DNA of 64,000 bases from assembly GCF_001445655.1 (NCBI RefSeq), contig NZ_LNBE01000004.1, forward strand, positions 1,798,001 to 1,862,000, in the 5' to 3' direction. This DNA is from Streptomyces roseifaciens (GTDB lineage: Bacteria; Actinomycetota; Actinomycetes; Streptomycetales; Streptomycetaceae). This document shows, one piece after another, positions 34,566 to 42,096 of the stretch (the stretch's first letter is position 1; each line of letters opens with the position of its first letter). The translations under genes were made by a program, and so were the position numbers. The notes below the pieces were generated by a model, which made no database searches, was not told where the DNA came from, and saw only the letters and a program-made list of their open reading frames with translations.

Positions 34566-35387
34566 ATGAGTACGACTGCCGATCCGCTCGCCACCCTGGC
34601 CTCGCTCCCCGGAGTGGCCGACTCCGTGGACTCCGTGCGCAAAGCCGTGGACCGCGTCTACGGGCACCGGGTGATGCGCCGCCGCAGCAACGAGATCACC
34701 TCCGAGGCCGCGCTGCGCGGCGCGCGCGGCTCGGCCGCGCTGTCCGGCGCCGACTGGGCGCTCGAAGAGGTGCGCCGCCGCACCGACTTCGGCGTCGAGG
34801 GCGAGGCGCGGACCGTGGGCGCGGCCCTCCGGCTGACCGCCGAGGCCGGGCAGCTGCTGAGCGTGTGGCGGCAGTCCCCGCTGCGGGTGCTGGCCAGGCT
34901 GCACCTGGTGGCCGCGGGCGGGACCCGACCGGACGAGACCGTGGGCCGGCCCCGGCTGGCCGGTGAGCCGGTCGAGGAGCCGCTGGTCCGGCTGGCGGTG
35001 CCCAGCGCGTCGGAGGTGGCCGGGCGGCTCGAAGGCCTGGCGGGGCTGCTCATCGCGGGGACCGAGGCGCCCGCGCTGGTGACGGCGGCCGTCGTGCACG
35101 GCGAACTGCTCGCCCTGCGCCCCTTCGGCTCGTGCAACGGGCTCGTGGCGCGGACGGCCGAGCGGATCGTGCTGGTGGGCAGTGGCCTTGACCCCAAGTC
35201 GATCTGCCCGGCCGAGGTGGGCCACGCCGAGCTCGGCGCGGAGGCGTATATGACGGCGCTCGACGGCTATGCCTCCGGGACGCCGGAGGGTGTCGGGGCA
35301 TGGATCGCGCACTGCGGCCGCGCGGTCGAGCTCGGTGTACGGGAGAGCACGGCGGTGTGCGAGGCGCTCCAGCGCGGGGCCGCCTGA
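34566..35387 (+). CDS. Degenerate Fic-like protein
   Basis: A 273-residue protein. A helix with SAALSGADWALEEV resembles the inhibitory (S/T)-X3-E region of Fic proteins. Near residue 185, VHGELLALRPFGSCNGLVAR aligns with the Fic motif HPFXXGNGRXXR, but the catalytic His is Arg and the GNGR core reads CNGL. The fold is therefore Fic-like while AMP transfer by the standard mechanism seems impossible. ATG 34566 lies close to a small palindrome (GCGTACTGTCTTACGC), with no clear ribosome-binding site. Divergent from the CooC-like gene; followed by a terminator. Confidence 0.65.
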   Translation: MSTTADPLATLASLPGVADSVDSVRKAVDRVYGHRVMRRRSNEITSEAALRGARGSAALSGADWALEEVRRRTDFGVEGEARTVGAALRLTAEAGQLLSVWRQSPLRVLARLHLVAAGGTRPDETVGRPRLAGEPVEEPLVRLAVPSASEVAGRLEGLAGLLIAGTEAPALVTAAVVHGELLALRPFGSCNGLVARTAERIVLVGSGLDPKSICPAEVGHAELGAEAYMTALDGYASGTPEGVGAWIAHCGRAVELGVRESTAVCEALQRGAA

Positions 35388-35412
35388 GCGGCGGAAGGCG
35401 CCGGACAGGGTT

Positions 35413-35444
35413 GCGGCGGTACCGGTCAATTCCGGTACCGCCGC
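35413..35444. terminator. Hairpin after the Fic-like gene
   Basis: GCGGCGGTACCGG (35413-35425) pairs perfectly with CCGGTACCGCCGC (35432-35444), loop TCAATT. It terminates the plus-strand gene. The rest of the 308-base gap 35388-35695 shows no gene or further motif I can support. Confidence 0.75.
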
Positions 35445-35695
35445 TGGCATGTTCGCCGGGTTACCATGCGTGCACGATATTTGCCCATCAGGTCGGGAAC
35501 TTCGCCCGTCACCTGGTGCGGCTGGCCCGTAATCGACGGGTCGGCGTCGCGTGGGTGCCCGACGTTCATGCTTCGGTCCGTGGGGCCTTGGTGCGTGAAG
35601 GGCGTCCTCCCGGATGTCCCTGGTCTCGCGGGCCGTTAAGTCCTTTCTACTCCTGTCGCTGCCGAAGTGGAAGGCTGAGCCGCAGATCTTTGTAT

Positions 35696-36547
35696 TTAAT
35701 GCTGAATCTGGGCAATGCGGACACCTGGTTCGCGGCGCCTGCCGGCCAGCCAGACGAGCCCCGCCGTGGCTGCGGCGGCGCCGACTGCCGCCGCGGCGAC
35801 GAGGGCGGGGCGCGAGGGCATCGACAGTGCGGGCACCCGTTGCTTCAGCCGCACCGGGCGGTTGAAGGTGAGAACCGGCCAGTCGCGGGCCGCGGCCTCG
35901 CGGCGCAGCGCCCGGTCGGGGTTGACCGCGTGCGGGTGGCCGACGGTCTCGAGCATCGGGATGTCGGTGATCGAGTCGCTGTAGGCGTAGCAGCGGGACA
36001 GGTCGTATCCCTCGGATTCCGCAAGCTCCTTGACGGCCTCGGCCTTGGTGGGGCCGTAGGCGTAGTACTCCACTTCGCCGGTGAAGGCGCCGTTCTCGAC
36101 GACCATGCGGGTGGCGACCACGCGGTCGGCGCCCAGGAGTTCGCCGATGGGCTCGACGACCTCGGCGCCCGAGGTGCTGACAATCACCACGTCGCGCCCG
36201 GCGGTGTGGTGTGCTTCGATGAGGGAGGCGGCTTCGTCGTAAATGATCGGGTCGATGAGTTCGTGCAGGGTCTCGGCGACGATCTCGCGGACCTGCTGGA
36301 CATTCCAGCCCCTGCAGAGCGCCGAGAGATACTCGCGCATCCGCTCCATCTGATCGTGGTCGGCTCCGCCGGCGAGGAAGACGAACTGTGCGTACGCGGT
36401 GCGCAGCACGGCACGCCGGTTGATCAAGCCACCTTGGTAGAACGACTTGCTGAAGGTGAGCGTGCTCGACTTCGCAATGACCGTCTTGTCCAGATCAAAG
36501 AACGCGGCTGTCCGGGGCAACGAGTGGTTTTCCACGGTGCCGAGCAT
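35696..36547 (-). CDS. HAD-IB family phosphatase with C-terminal membrane helix
   Basis: A 283-residue HAD hydrolase: motif I FFDLDKT (Asp18 and Asp20), motif II VVIVSTSG, a Lys in the YGPTKAEAV segment and motif III/IV YAYSDSITDIPML. The helical cap is of the SerB type. A C-terminal hydrophobic helix (about 247-268) flanked by Arg suggests membrane anchoring. Members often act on phosphoserine or lysophospholipid-type phosphates; the substrate here is not evident. ATG 36547; divergent from the ssd-tad cluster. Confidence 0.9.
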   Translation of the reverse strand: MLGTVENHSLPRTAAFFDLDKTVIAKSSTLTFSKSFYQGGLINRRAVLRTAYAQFVFLAGGADHDQMERMREYLSALCRGWNVQQVREIVAETLHELIDPIIYDEAASLIEAHHTAGRDVVIVSTSGAEVVEPIGELLGADRVVATRMVVENGAFTGEVEYYAYGPTKAEAVKELAESEGYDLSRCYAYSDSITDIPMLETVGHPHAVNPDRALRREAAARDWPVLTFNRPVRLKQRVPALSMPSRPALVAAAAVGAAAATAGLVWLAGRRREPGVRIAQIQH

Positions 36548-36683
36548 AGGCGCCCTCCATTCGGCGTAAGCTGAGGCGTGTGGGTTTGCCTGAGAAGGCT
36601 CTCGGGTACACCATGGAAGTCACGGATCGTTCGCGACCGTGTCTAACCCGGTCCGACTCCTCCCCCCCCGAGTCGGCCGTGGG

Positions 36684-36718
36684 GACGACCCCCGCTCTCC
36701 CCCCCGGCGGGGGTCGTC
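36684..36718. terminator. Strong hairpin in the HAD-ssd intergenic region
   Basis: GACGACCCCCGC (36684-36695) and GCGGGGGTCGTC (36707-36718) form a perfect 12-bp stem with an 11-base C-rich loop. It lies in the 454-base gap 36548-37001 upstream of ssd, without an obvious gene before it. It could be a leader attenuator, the end of an unrecognised small transcript, or part of the divergent promoter region. Confidence 0.45.
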
Positions 36719-36882
36719 GCATGTCCGGATGCTTTTTGCAGGACCCCACCCGGCATTCCTCCCTCCCGCGCCGCCCGCTCGGCGACTGCCTCCCTCCCTT
36801 CATACACGCTACGCAGCGTAATCGGCGGGCTGCTCTCCGGAAGTCACCGGTATAGGTGACCGGGATATTCACAGCGGTTGAG

Positions 36883-36891
36883 TTGTCCACA
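36883..36891 (+). promoter_or_regulatory. Consensus DnaA box upstream of ssd
   Basis: TTGTCCACA is the preferred Streptomyces DnaA box, placed in an AT-richer stretch 111 bases before the ssd start. A second DnaA-like palindrome lies in tadC at 40204. A single box outside oriC may titrate DnaA or link expression to replication; chance occurrence is possible. Confidence 0.35.
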
Positions 36892-37001
36892 GTTTTTGAC
36901 CAAGATCCACATTATTTTCCAGTTCCCTGCACGGTGATTCCCCCGCGCTCTTCCGCGATGTCCGCGGATGCGAGAGCGCGCAGTGAGACGGGGAGGACGC
37001 C

Positions 37002-38114
37002 GTGGCCGGATCCAGCGCATCCGATTGGCCGCCCGCCGCCGGCAGGAGGCGGCGCGGACCACTGATCATCGCCGAGGACGAGGAGCTGCTCGACGACCTG
37101 TTGCGCCTGTGCGCGGCGGCCGGAGCAGTGCCCGAAGTGGCGCACGGGGCGCCGGCGCGCCGAGGTGCGGGGCAGGACCCGCCGCTGATCCTGGTCGGCG
37201 AGGACTGCGCCCGCCGGCTGCGCGGATCCCGCCTCGCGGCGCACGGGGAGGCGGTGCTGCTCGTCGGCCGGGACCGCGGCGACGCCGGGGTGTGGCGGCT
37301 GGCCATGGAGATCGGCGCCCGGGATGTGGCGCTGCTGCCCGGCTGCGAGAGCCGGCTCGTGGAGCGGATCGCCGATGCCGTCGAGGTGGCCGGGCGGCCC
37401 GCCCTCACCGTCGGGGTGATCGGCGGGCGGGGTGGTGCGGGGGCGAGCACGCTCGCGTGCGCGCTCGCCGTCGGTGCGGCCGGCGCCGGGCGGCGCACCA
37501 TGCTCATCGACGGCGACCCCCTGGGCGGTGGCCTCGACGTCCTGCTCGGGGGCGAGAGGGCCGAAGGGCTGCGCTGGCCCGCCTTCGCCGACTCCCGGGG
37601 CCGGGTGGCGTGTCACGCCCTGGAGGAGGCGCTGCCCGAGCTCCACTCGCTGCGCCTGCTCAGCTGGGACCGGAGTCCGTGTACGGCCGTGCCGCCCGAT
37701 GCGATGAAGGCCGTGCTGGCCGCCGCGCGCCGCCGTGGCGGTGCGGTCGTCGTCGATCTGCCGCGCAGGCTGGACGAAGCGGCCCTCGAAGCCCTCGGGC
37801 AGCTGGATGCGGGCTTGTTGGTGGTGCCTGCCGAGCTGCGGGCCGTGGCCGCGGCGCACCGCGTCGCCGCCACCGTCGGCGCCGTCCTCGGCGATCTGCG
37901 GGTGGTCGTCCGCGGCCCGCGCGTCTCCGGGCTCGACGGAGAGGAGATCGCCCGCCTCCTCGGCCTGCCCCTCGCAGGCGATCTCCCCCCGGAGACGGGC
38001 CTGCAGGCAGCGCTCGCGGCAGGCAGACCCCCGGGCGGCGAGCGCGGCCCGCTGGCCCGGTTCTGCACCGACTTCTGGGCCTGCTTCGAGGCCGCCCAGG
38101 GGGCGTCGGCATGA
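37002..38114 (+). CDS. ssd: Septum site-determining protein Ssd (CpaE/MinD-like)
   Basis: A 370-residue protein with an N-terminal receiver-like domain (LIIAEDEELLDDLLRLC) and a C-terminal MinD/ParA-like domain in which the Walker A reads GGRGGAGAST, lacking the usual Lys pair, as in actinobacterial Ssd. VVVDLPRR is the Walker B-like segment. In mycobacteria Ssd influences septation; as CpaE-like it may localise the Tad machine. GTG start. The stop overlaps the tadA start by 4 bases, so it heads the tad operon. Confidence 0.9.
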   Translation: MAGSSASDWPPAAGRRRRGPLIIAEDEELLDDLLRLCAAAGAVPEVAHGAPARRGAGQDPPLILVGEDCARRLRGSRLAAHGEAVLLVGRDRGDAGVWRLAMEIGARDVALLPGCESRLVERIADAVEVAGRPALTVGVIGGRGGAGASTLACALAVGAAGAGRRTMLIDGDPLGGGLDVLLGGERAEGLRWPAFADSRGRVACHALEEALPELHSLRLLSWDRSPCTAVPPDAMKAVLAAARRRGGAVVVDLPRRLDEAALEALGQLDAGLLVVPAELRAVAAAHRVAATVGAVLGDLRVVVRGPRVSGLDGEEIARLLGLPLAGDLPPETGLQAALAAGRPPGGERGPLARFCTDFWACFEAAQGASA

Positions 38115-39268
38115 GCACCGGACTGCTGGACGCCGTACGGCTGCGGCTGGCCGAGAGCGGCGCCGACCCCACGCCCGCCAGGGTCGCCGAGGCCCTGCGC
38201 CAGGAGGGGCGGCTGCTGGGGGACGCCGAGATCCTCGGCGTCGCGGCCCGGCTGCGCTCCGAACTGATCGGCGCCGGCCCGCTCGAGCGGCTGCTCGCCG
38301 AGCCCGACGTCACCGACGTCCTGGTCACGGCGCCCGACGAGGTCTGGGTCGACCGCGGCGTCGGCCTGGAGCGCACGGACGTGACCTTCCCGGATGCGGC
38401 AGCGGTGCGCAGGCTCGCCCAGCGGCTCGCCGCGATCGCGGGCCGCCGGCTGGACGACGCCCGGCCCTGGGTAGACGCGCGGCTTCCCGACGGGACCCGG
38501 CTGCATGCGGTGCTGCCGCCGATCGCCGTCGGCTCGACCTGCCTGTCGTTGCGTGTCGTCAGGCCCCGCGCCTTCACCCTGGCGGACCTGACGGCCGCGG
38601 GGACCGTGCCACCGGGCGGGGACCGGCTGCTGCGGGCGGTGCTGGAGGCGCGGCTGTCGTTCATCGTCAGCGGCGGGACGGGCTCCGGCAAGACGACGTT
38701 GCTGACCACCTTGCTGGGGCTGGTGGCGGCGGACGAGCGGATCGTCCTCGCAGAGGACTCCGCCGAACTGCGCCCGGATCACCCGCACGTCGTCCGGCTG
38801 GAGACCCGTCCGGCGAACCAGGAGGGCATGGGTCTGGTCACCTTGCGGGATCTGGTGAGGCAGGCCCTGCGGATGAGGCCGGACCGGCTGGTGGTGGGCG
38901 AGGTCCGCGGACCGGAGGTCACGGACCTGCTGGCCGCGCTCAATACGGGCCATGAGGGCGGCTGCGGCACGGTTCATGCGAACGCCGCGGCGGACGTGCC
39001 CGCCCGGCTGGAGGCGCTCGGCTCCACCGCCGGGCTCGACCGTGCCGCGCTGCACAGCCAATTGGCGGCCGGGCTGTCGGTCGTGATCCACCTGGTGCGG
39101 GACCGGAGCGGCCGTCGGCGCGTCGCCGAGGTGCATGTGCTCGAGCGGGACGGCGCCGGGTTCGTCACCACGGTGCCCGCAGCCGTATGGGGGGCCACCG
39201 GCTTTCAGGAGGCGCGAGGCTGGGCCCGGTTGGCGGAGCTGTGCGAGCGGGGCGGAGTGACGCCGTGA
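38111..39268 (+). CDS. tadA: TadA/CpaF-type secretion ATPase
   Basis: A 385-residue GspE-superfamily ATPase. An N-terminal domain (to about 90, [19 protein letters not shown]) precedes Walker [11 protein letters not shown] at about 187-196, an Asp box ([10 protein letters not shown]), Walker B-like [15 protein letters not shown] and a His box (GTVHANAA). It powers Tad (Flp) pilus assembly or a related secretion system. Overlaps of 4 bases with both neighbours (ATGA at the start, GTGA at the end) indicate tight coupling with ssd and tadB. Confidence 0.93.
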   Translation: MSTGLLDAVRLRLAESGADPTPARVAEALRQEGRLLGDAEILGVAARLRSELIGAGPLERLLAEPDVTDVLVTAPDEVWVDRGVGLERTDVTFPDAAAVRRLAQRLAAIAGRRLDDARPWVDARLPDGTRLHAVLPPIAVGSTCLSLRVVRPRAFTLADLTAAGTVPPGGDRLLRAVLEARLSFIVSGGTGSGKTTLLTTLLGLVAADERIVLAEDSAELRPDHPHVVRLETRPANQEGMGLVTLRDLVRQALRMRPDRLVVGEVRGPEVTDLLAALNTGHEGGCGTVHANAAADVPARLEALGSTAGLDRAALHSQLAAGLSVVIHLVRDRSGRRRVAEVHVLERDGAGFVTTVPAAVWGATGFQEARGWARLAELCERGGVTP

Positions 39269-40194
39269 CGGCCGCCGGGACGATGCCGCCGGCCACGCTC
39301 GCGGGTGTTGCCGCGCTGAGCGCTCTGTTTATGGCCTGGCCGCCGGGCGCTTCCGGGAGGGAGTTGCGCCGCGCCCGGCTGATGTTCGCAGGCGGCGGGT
39401 CGCTCGTACCTCCTGCACCCTGGCCGCCTGCCCTGGTGGGCGAGTGGGGCACCCGCCTGCGGCGCTGGGCGCGGGCCCGGAGGGAGTTGGCGTGCCTCCC
39501 GCTCGGGGGTGCCGTGGCTCTGCTGGGCAGGTCGGTGCTGCCGCTGCTGGCGGCGCTGGTGGCCGTGCCGCTCGTGCGCAGATGGCTGGCCGTCCGCAAG
39601 GAGCAGCGCGAGAGGGAGCGGCGGGAAGCGGCCGTGATCGAGCTGTGCGGGACCGTCGCGGGCGAACTGCGAGCCGGCCGGCAGCCCGGCCAGGCGCTGG
39701 CCGGTGTGCCCGCGGGGGACTTGGGGCCGCAATGGACGGCGGTCTCGGCGGCGGCGAGGTTCGGCGGGGACGTTCCGGGGGCCCTGAGGGCCGTGGCCGC
39801 CTGCCCCGGGGCCGAGGGGCTGCACGGTGTGGCCGCCTGTTGGCGCGTCGCCGTCGACGGCGGTGCGGGGCTCGCCGCCGGGCTCGAACGGGTCTCGGCG
39901 GCCCTGAGCGCCGAGCGGGATCAAAGGGAGGAACTGCGGTCGCAGTTGGCGGGCGCGCGGTCCACCGCGGTGATGCTGGCCCTGCTGCCCGTGCTTGCCC
40001 TGCTGATGGGCAGTGCGCTGGGAGCGGCGCCGCTGCGGGTGCTGTTGCACACCCCGGCCGGGCTGGGCTGTCTGCTCCTCGGCGGGCTCTTGGAGGCCGC
40101 CGGCATCGCCTGGACCGGGCGGATCGTACGGGCGGCGGCGGGGGAGCGGGGAGGGGCCGGTGGGCCCGGCCCGGCGGAGGGGAAGGTGTCGTGA
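39265..40194 (+). CDS. tadB: TadB-type inner-membrane platform protein
   Basis: A 309-residue T2SS-F-family protein. N-terminal hydrophobic helices are followed by a cytoplasmic helical domain with IELCGTVAGELRAGRQPGQAL and C-terminal membrane helices (TAVMLALLPVLALLMGSALG; GLGCLLLGGLLEAAGIAW). With TadC it forms the platform turned by the TadA ATPase. GTG 39265 overlaps the tadA stop, and its own stop overlaps tadC. Confidence 0.88.
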   Translation: MTAAGTMPPATLAGVAALSALFMAWPPGASGRELRRARLMFAGGGSLVPPAPWPPALVGEWGTRLRRWARARRELACLPLGGAVALLGRSVLPLLAALVAVPLVRRWLAVRKEQRERERREAAVIELCGTVAGELRAGRQPGQALAGVPAGDLGPQWTAVSAAARFGGDVPGALRAVAACPGAEGLHGVAACWRVAVDGGAGLAAGLERVSAALSAERDQREELRSQLAGARSTAVMLALLPVLALLMGSALGAAPLRVLLHTPAGLGCLLLGGLLEAAGIAWTGRIVRAAAGERGGAGGPGPAEGKVS

Positions 40195-40988
40195 GGGGAA
40201 ATGTTATCCACAGCCTGTGGATGATGATTCTTCCGGGAATCGCCGCCCTGGGTGCAGTGGTGGCGGCGGTCCGTGTGCGCAGGAGGCGGACGGTACGCCG
40301 CCGGATCGCCGCGCTGTTCGGCGGGGCATCGGCAACGGCTGCGAAGGGGCAGCGACTGCGTGCCCTGACCGGTCGGCTGCCGGGGATCCGGGACGGGCTG
40401 CTCGCGGCCGGGGCCGGAGCCGCAGGGGTCATCCTCCTCGGGGGAGCCGCCGGCTGCGCAGGGGGACTCGCCGCCGCGTACGGCATGTGGCGGTGGCTGC
40501 GGCGCCGGAAGCGGGCCGACGGGCCGGACGGGCTCCCGGTCGAAGAGGTCGAGCGGCAACTTCCGCTGGCCGCCGACCTCATGGCGGCGTGCCTGGCCGC
40601 GGGGGCGGGGCCGAGGGAGGCCGCCGAAGCGGTCGGCGTGTCGCTGGGCGGCCCGGTGGGCGAACGGCTCGCCCGCGCCGCGGCGGAGGTCCGGCTCGGC
40701 GGCGACCCGGCCACGGCCTGGAGCCGGCTGGGCGGCCTCCCCGGGGCCCGAGGGCTCGCCCGCTGCCTGGAGCGGGCCCAGGCGACGGGAGTGCCCGCGG
40801 TGGAGCCCATGTCCCGGCTCGCGGGCCATTTGAGGGCCCAGCGCGGCAGGGCGGCCGGCATACGGGCCCGGCGCGCGGGCGTCCTGGCGACGGCCCCTCT
40901 CGGGCTGTGCTTCCTGCCCGCGTTCCTGACGGTCGGAGTGGTGCCCGTGGTGATCGGGCTGGCGAGCGGTCTGACGAAAGGACATTGA
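40191..40988 (+). CDS. tadC: TadC-type inner-membrane platform protein
   Basis: A 265-residue second T2SS-F-family protein: early membrane helix (MMILPGIAALGAVVAAV), a further pair (GLLAAGAGAAGVILLGG), a helical cytoplasmic domain with QLPLAADLMAACLAAGAGPREA and a C-terminal hydrophobic end (LGLCFLPAFLTVGVVPVVIG). GTG start overlaps tadB by 4 bases. Codons 5-12 overlap a DnaA-box-like palindrome at 40204-40225. Confidence 0.88.
   Translation: MRGNVIHSLWMMILPGIAALGAVVAAVRVRRRRTVRRRIAALFGGASATAAKGQRLRALTGRLPGIRDGLLAAGAGAAGVILLGGAAGCAGGLAAAYGMWRWLRRRKRADGPDGLPVEEVERQLPLAADLMAACLAAGAGPREAAEAVGVSLGGPVGERLARAAAEVRLGGDPATAWSRLGGLPGARGLARCLERAQATGVPAVEPMSRLAGHLRAQRGRAAGIRARRAGVLATAPLGLCFLPAFLTVGVVPVVIGLASGLTKGH
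40204..40225. repeat. DnaA-box-like palindrome at the start of tadC
   Basis: TTATCCACA (40204-40212), the classical DnaA box, faces TGTGGATGA (40217-40225), one mismatch from its complement. It is within coding sequence, so it may simply reflect the codons, but the dyad is unusual in a 70% GC gene. Confidence 0.3.
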
Positions 40989-40990
40989 CG

Positions 40991-41335
40991 GTGAGTGGAG
41001 TGAAGGTCGTGGCCGTACGGACGGGGGAGAAGGCGATGGTCCTGCGAGGGATGCCGGGGCGCAGAGTCTGGCGGGAGGCGCCGCGGTCGCGGCAGGGCGC
41101 CCGGAGCGGACGGCGGCGGGCATCGGCCCGGCCGCGGCTGTGGCCGGCGGCCTGGCCGAACGGCCGTCCGTGGGCCCTTGCCGGTGCCGATGCGGGGATG
41201 TCGACCGCCGAGTACGCCGTCGGCACCGTGGCCGCCTGTGCGCTCGCCGCGGTGCTCTACAAGGTGGTCACGAGCGGCGCGGTCAGCGCGGCGCTGCAGG
41301 GGCTCATCGGGAGGGCGCTCAATGCGCCATTCTGA
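40991..41335 (+). CDS. DUF4244 Flp-pilin-like protein
   Basis: A 114-residue protein. A long Arg-rich leader of about 68 residues precedes AGMSTAEYAVGTVAACALAAVLYKVV, which (Gly before the cut, Glu at +5, then a hydrophobic helix) looks like a type IV/Flp prepilin site. DUF4244 proteins sit in actinobacterial tad clusters and are the probable pilus subunit. GTG start 2 bases after tadC. Prepilin peptidase is not in the window. Confidence 0.85.
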   Translation: MSGVKVVAVRTGEKAMVLRGMPGRRVWREAPRSRQGARSGRRRASARPRLWPAAWPNGRPWALAGADAGMSTAEYAVGTVAACALAAVLYKVVTSGAVSAALQGLIGRALNAPF

Positions 41336-41720
41336 CGGGACGTCGGGCATGACAGCTGATGCAGCGTCCAGTCGGTTGCGCAGCAAGGGCGCTGACGGTG
41401 GCTATGTGACCGCTGAGGCCGCGATGGCGCTCCCGGCCCTGATCCTGTTCGGTGCGGCCCTGATCTGGGGGCTGATGGCGGCCGGCGCGCAGATCCAGTG
41501 CGTGGATGCCGCCCGAGCGGGGGCCCGGGCGGCGGCCCGGTCCGATCCTGTGGGCGTCGCGGTCGCGTCGGCGCGGTCCGCCGCGCCGCCGGGCTCCCGT
41601 ATCGCCGTCATGCGCGAGGGCGATCTCGTACGGGTGCGGGTCGAGGCCAGGGCGGCCGGTCCGCTGGCTCTCAGGCTGGGCGGAGAGGCGGTGGCCCTTG
41701 CGGAGGAGACGGTGCGGTGA
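41322..41720 (+). CDS. tadE: TadE-like minor pilin
   Basis: A 132-residue protein from ATG 41322, with GGGAGGG 8 bases upstream and a 14-base overlap with the pilin gene; ATG 41349 is an alternative. The N-terminal GGYVTAEAAMALPALILFGAALIWGL is a TadE-type prepilin-like segment with Glu after the turn, then an extracellular alpha/beta part. A pseudopilin role in the Tad system is expected. Confidence 0.85.
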   Translation: MRHSDGTSGMTADAASSRLRSKGADGGYVTAEAAMALPALILFGAALIWGLMAAGAQIQCVDAARAGARAAARSDPVGVAVASARSAAPPGSRIAVMREGDLVRVRVEARAAGPLALRLGGEAVALAEETVR

Positions 41721-41727
41721 CCGGGGC

Positions 41728-42096
41728 GTGGCGACGGTGTGGGTGGCGGTCGCGGCCGCCGCGCTCTGTGCAGTGTTCGCGGCGCTGCTGGCCATGGGGC
41801 AGGCCGTGGTGGCCCGCCATCGCGCCGGAGGCGCGGCGGACCTGTCGGCGCTGGCAGCTGCCGACCACGCCCTCGACGGGCAGGAGACCGCGTGCGGTCT
41901 CGCCCGGCGGGTGGCCGCCGCTCAGGGGGCGAGAGCGGTGCGCTGCGCCGTGAGCGGCGAGATCGCCGAGGTCACGGCCGAGGCGAGGGTGGGGCCGTAC
42001 GCCGTCCGGGTGCGGTCGCGGGCGGGGCCCGCGGAGGCCGCGGGGATCGGGCCCGTTGCGTCCGTGTGGCTCACCCGTCCTTCGGAGCGTCCCTGA
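41728..42096 (+). CDS. Rv3654c-family TadE-like protein
   Basis: A 122-residue protein from GTG 41728: VATVWVAVAAAALCAVFAALLAMG hydrophobic helix, then RHRAGGAADLSALAAADHALDG, which is the signature of the Rv3654c/TadE-like secreted family (putative Flp pilus-assembly TadE/G-like). The exact start is uncertain, since the frame stays open upstream and a TTG overlaps tadE. Its 3' end overlaps the convergent helicase gene by 26 bases. It closes the tad operon. Confidence 0.82.
   Translation: MATVWVAVAAAALCAVFAALLAMGQAVVARHRAGGAADLSALAAADHALDGQETACGLARRVAAAQGARAVRCAVSGEIAEVTAEARVGPYAVRVRSRAGPAEAAGIGPVASVWLTRPSERP

Noticed and set aside
36580..36855. Plus-strand 91-codon frame upstream of ssd
   Set aside because: Runs through a strong hairpin and has Pro/Arg/Ser-rich composition without a ribosome-binding site.
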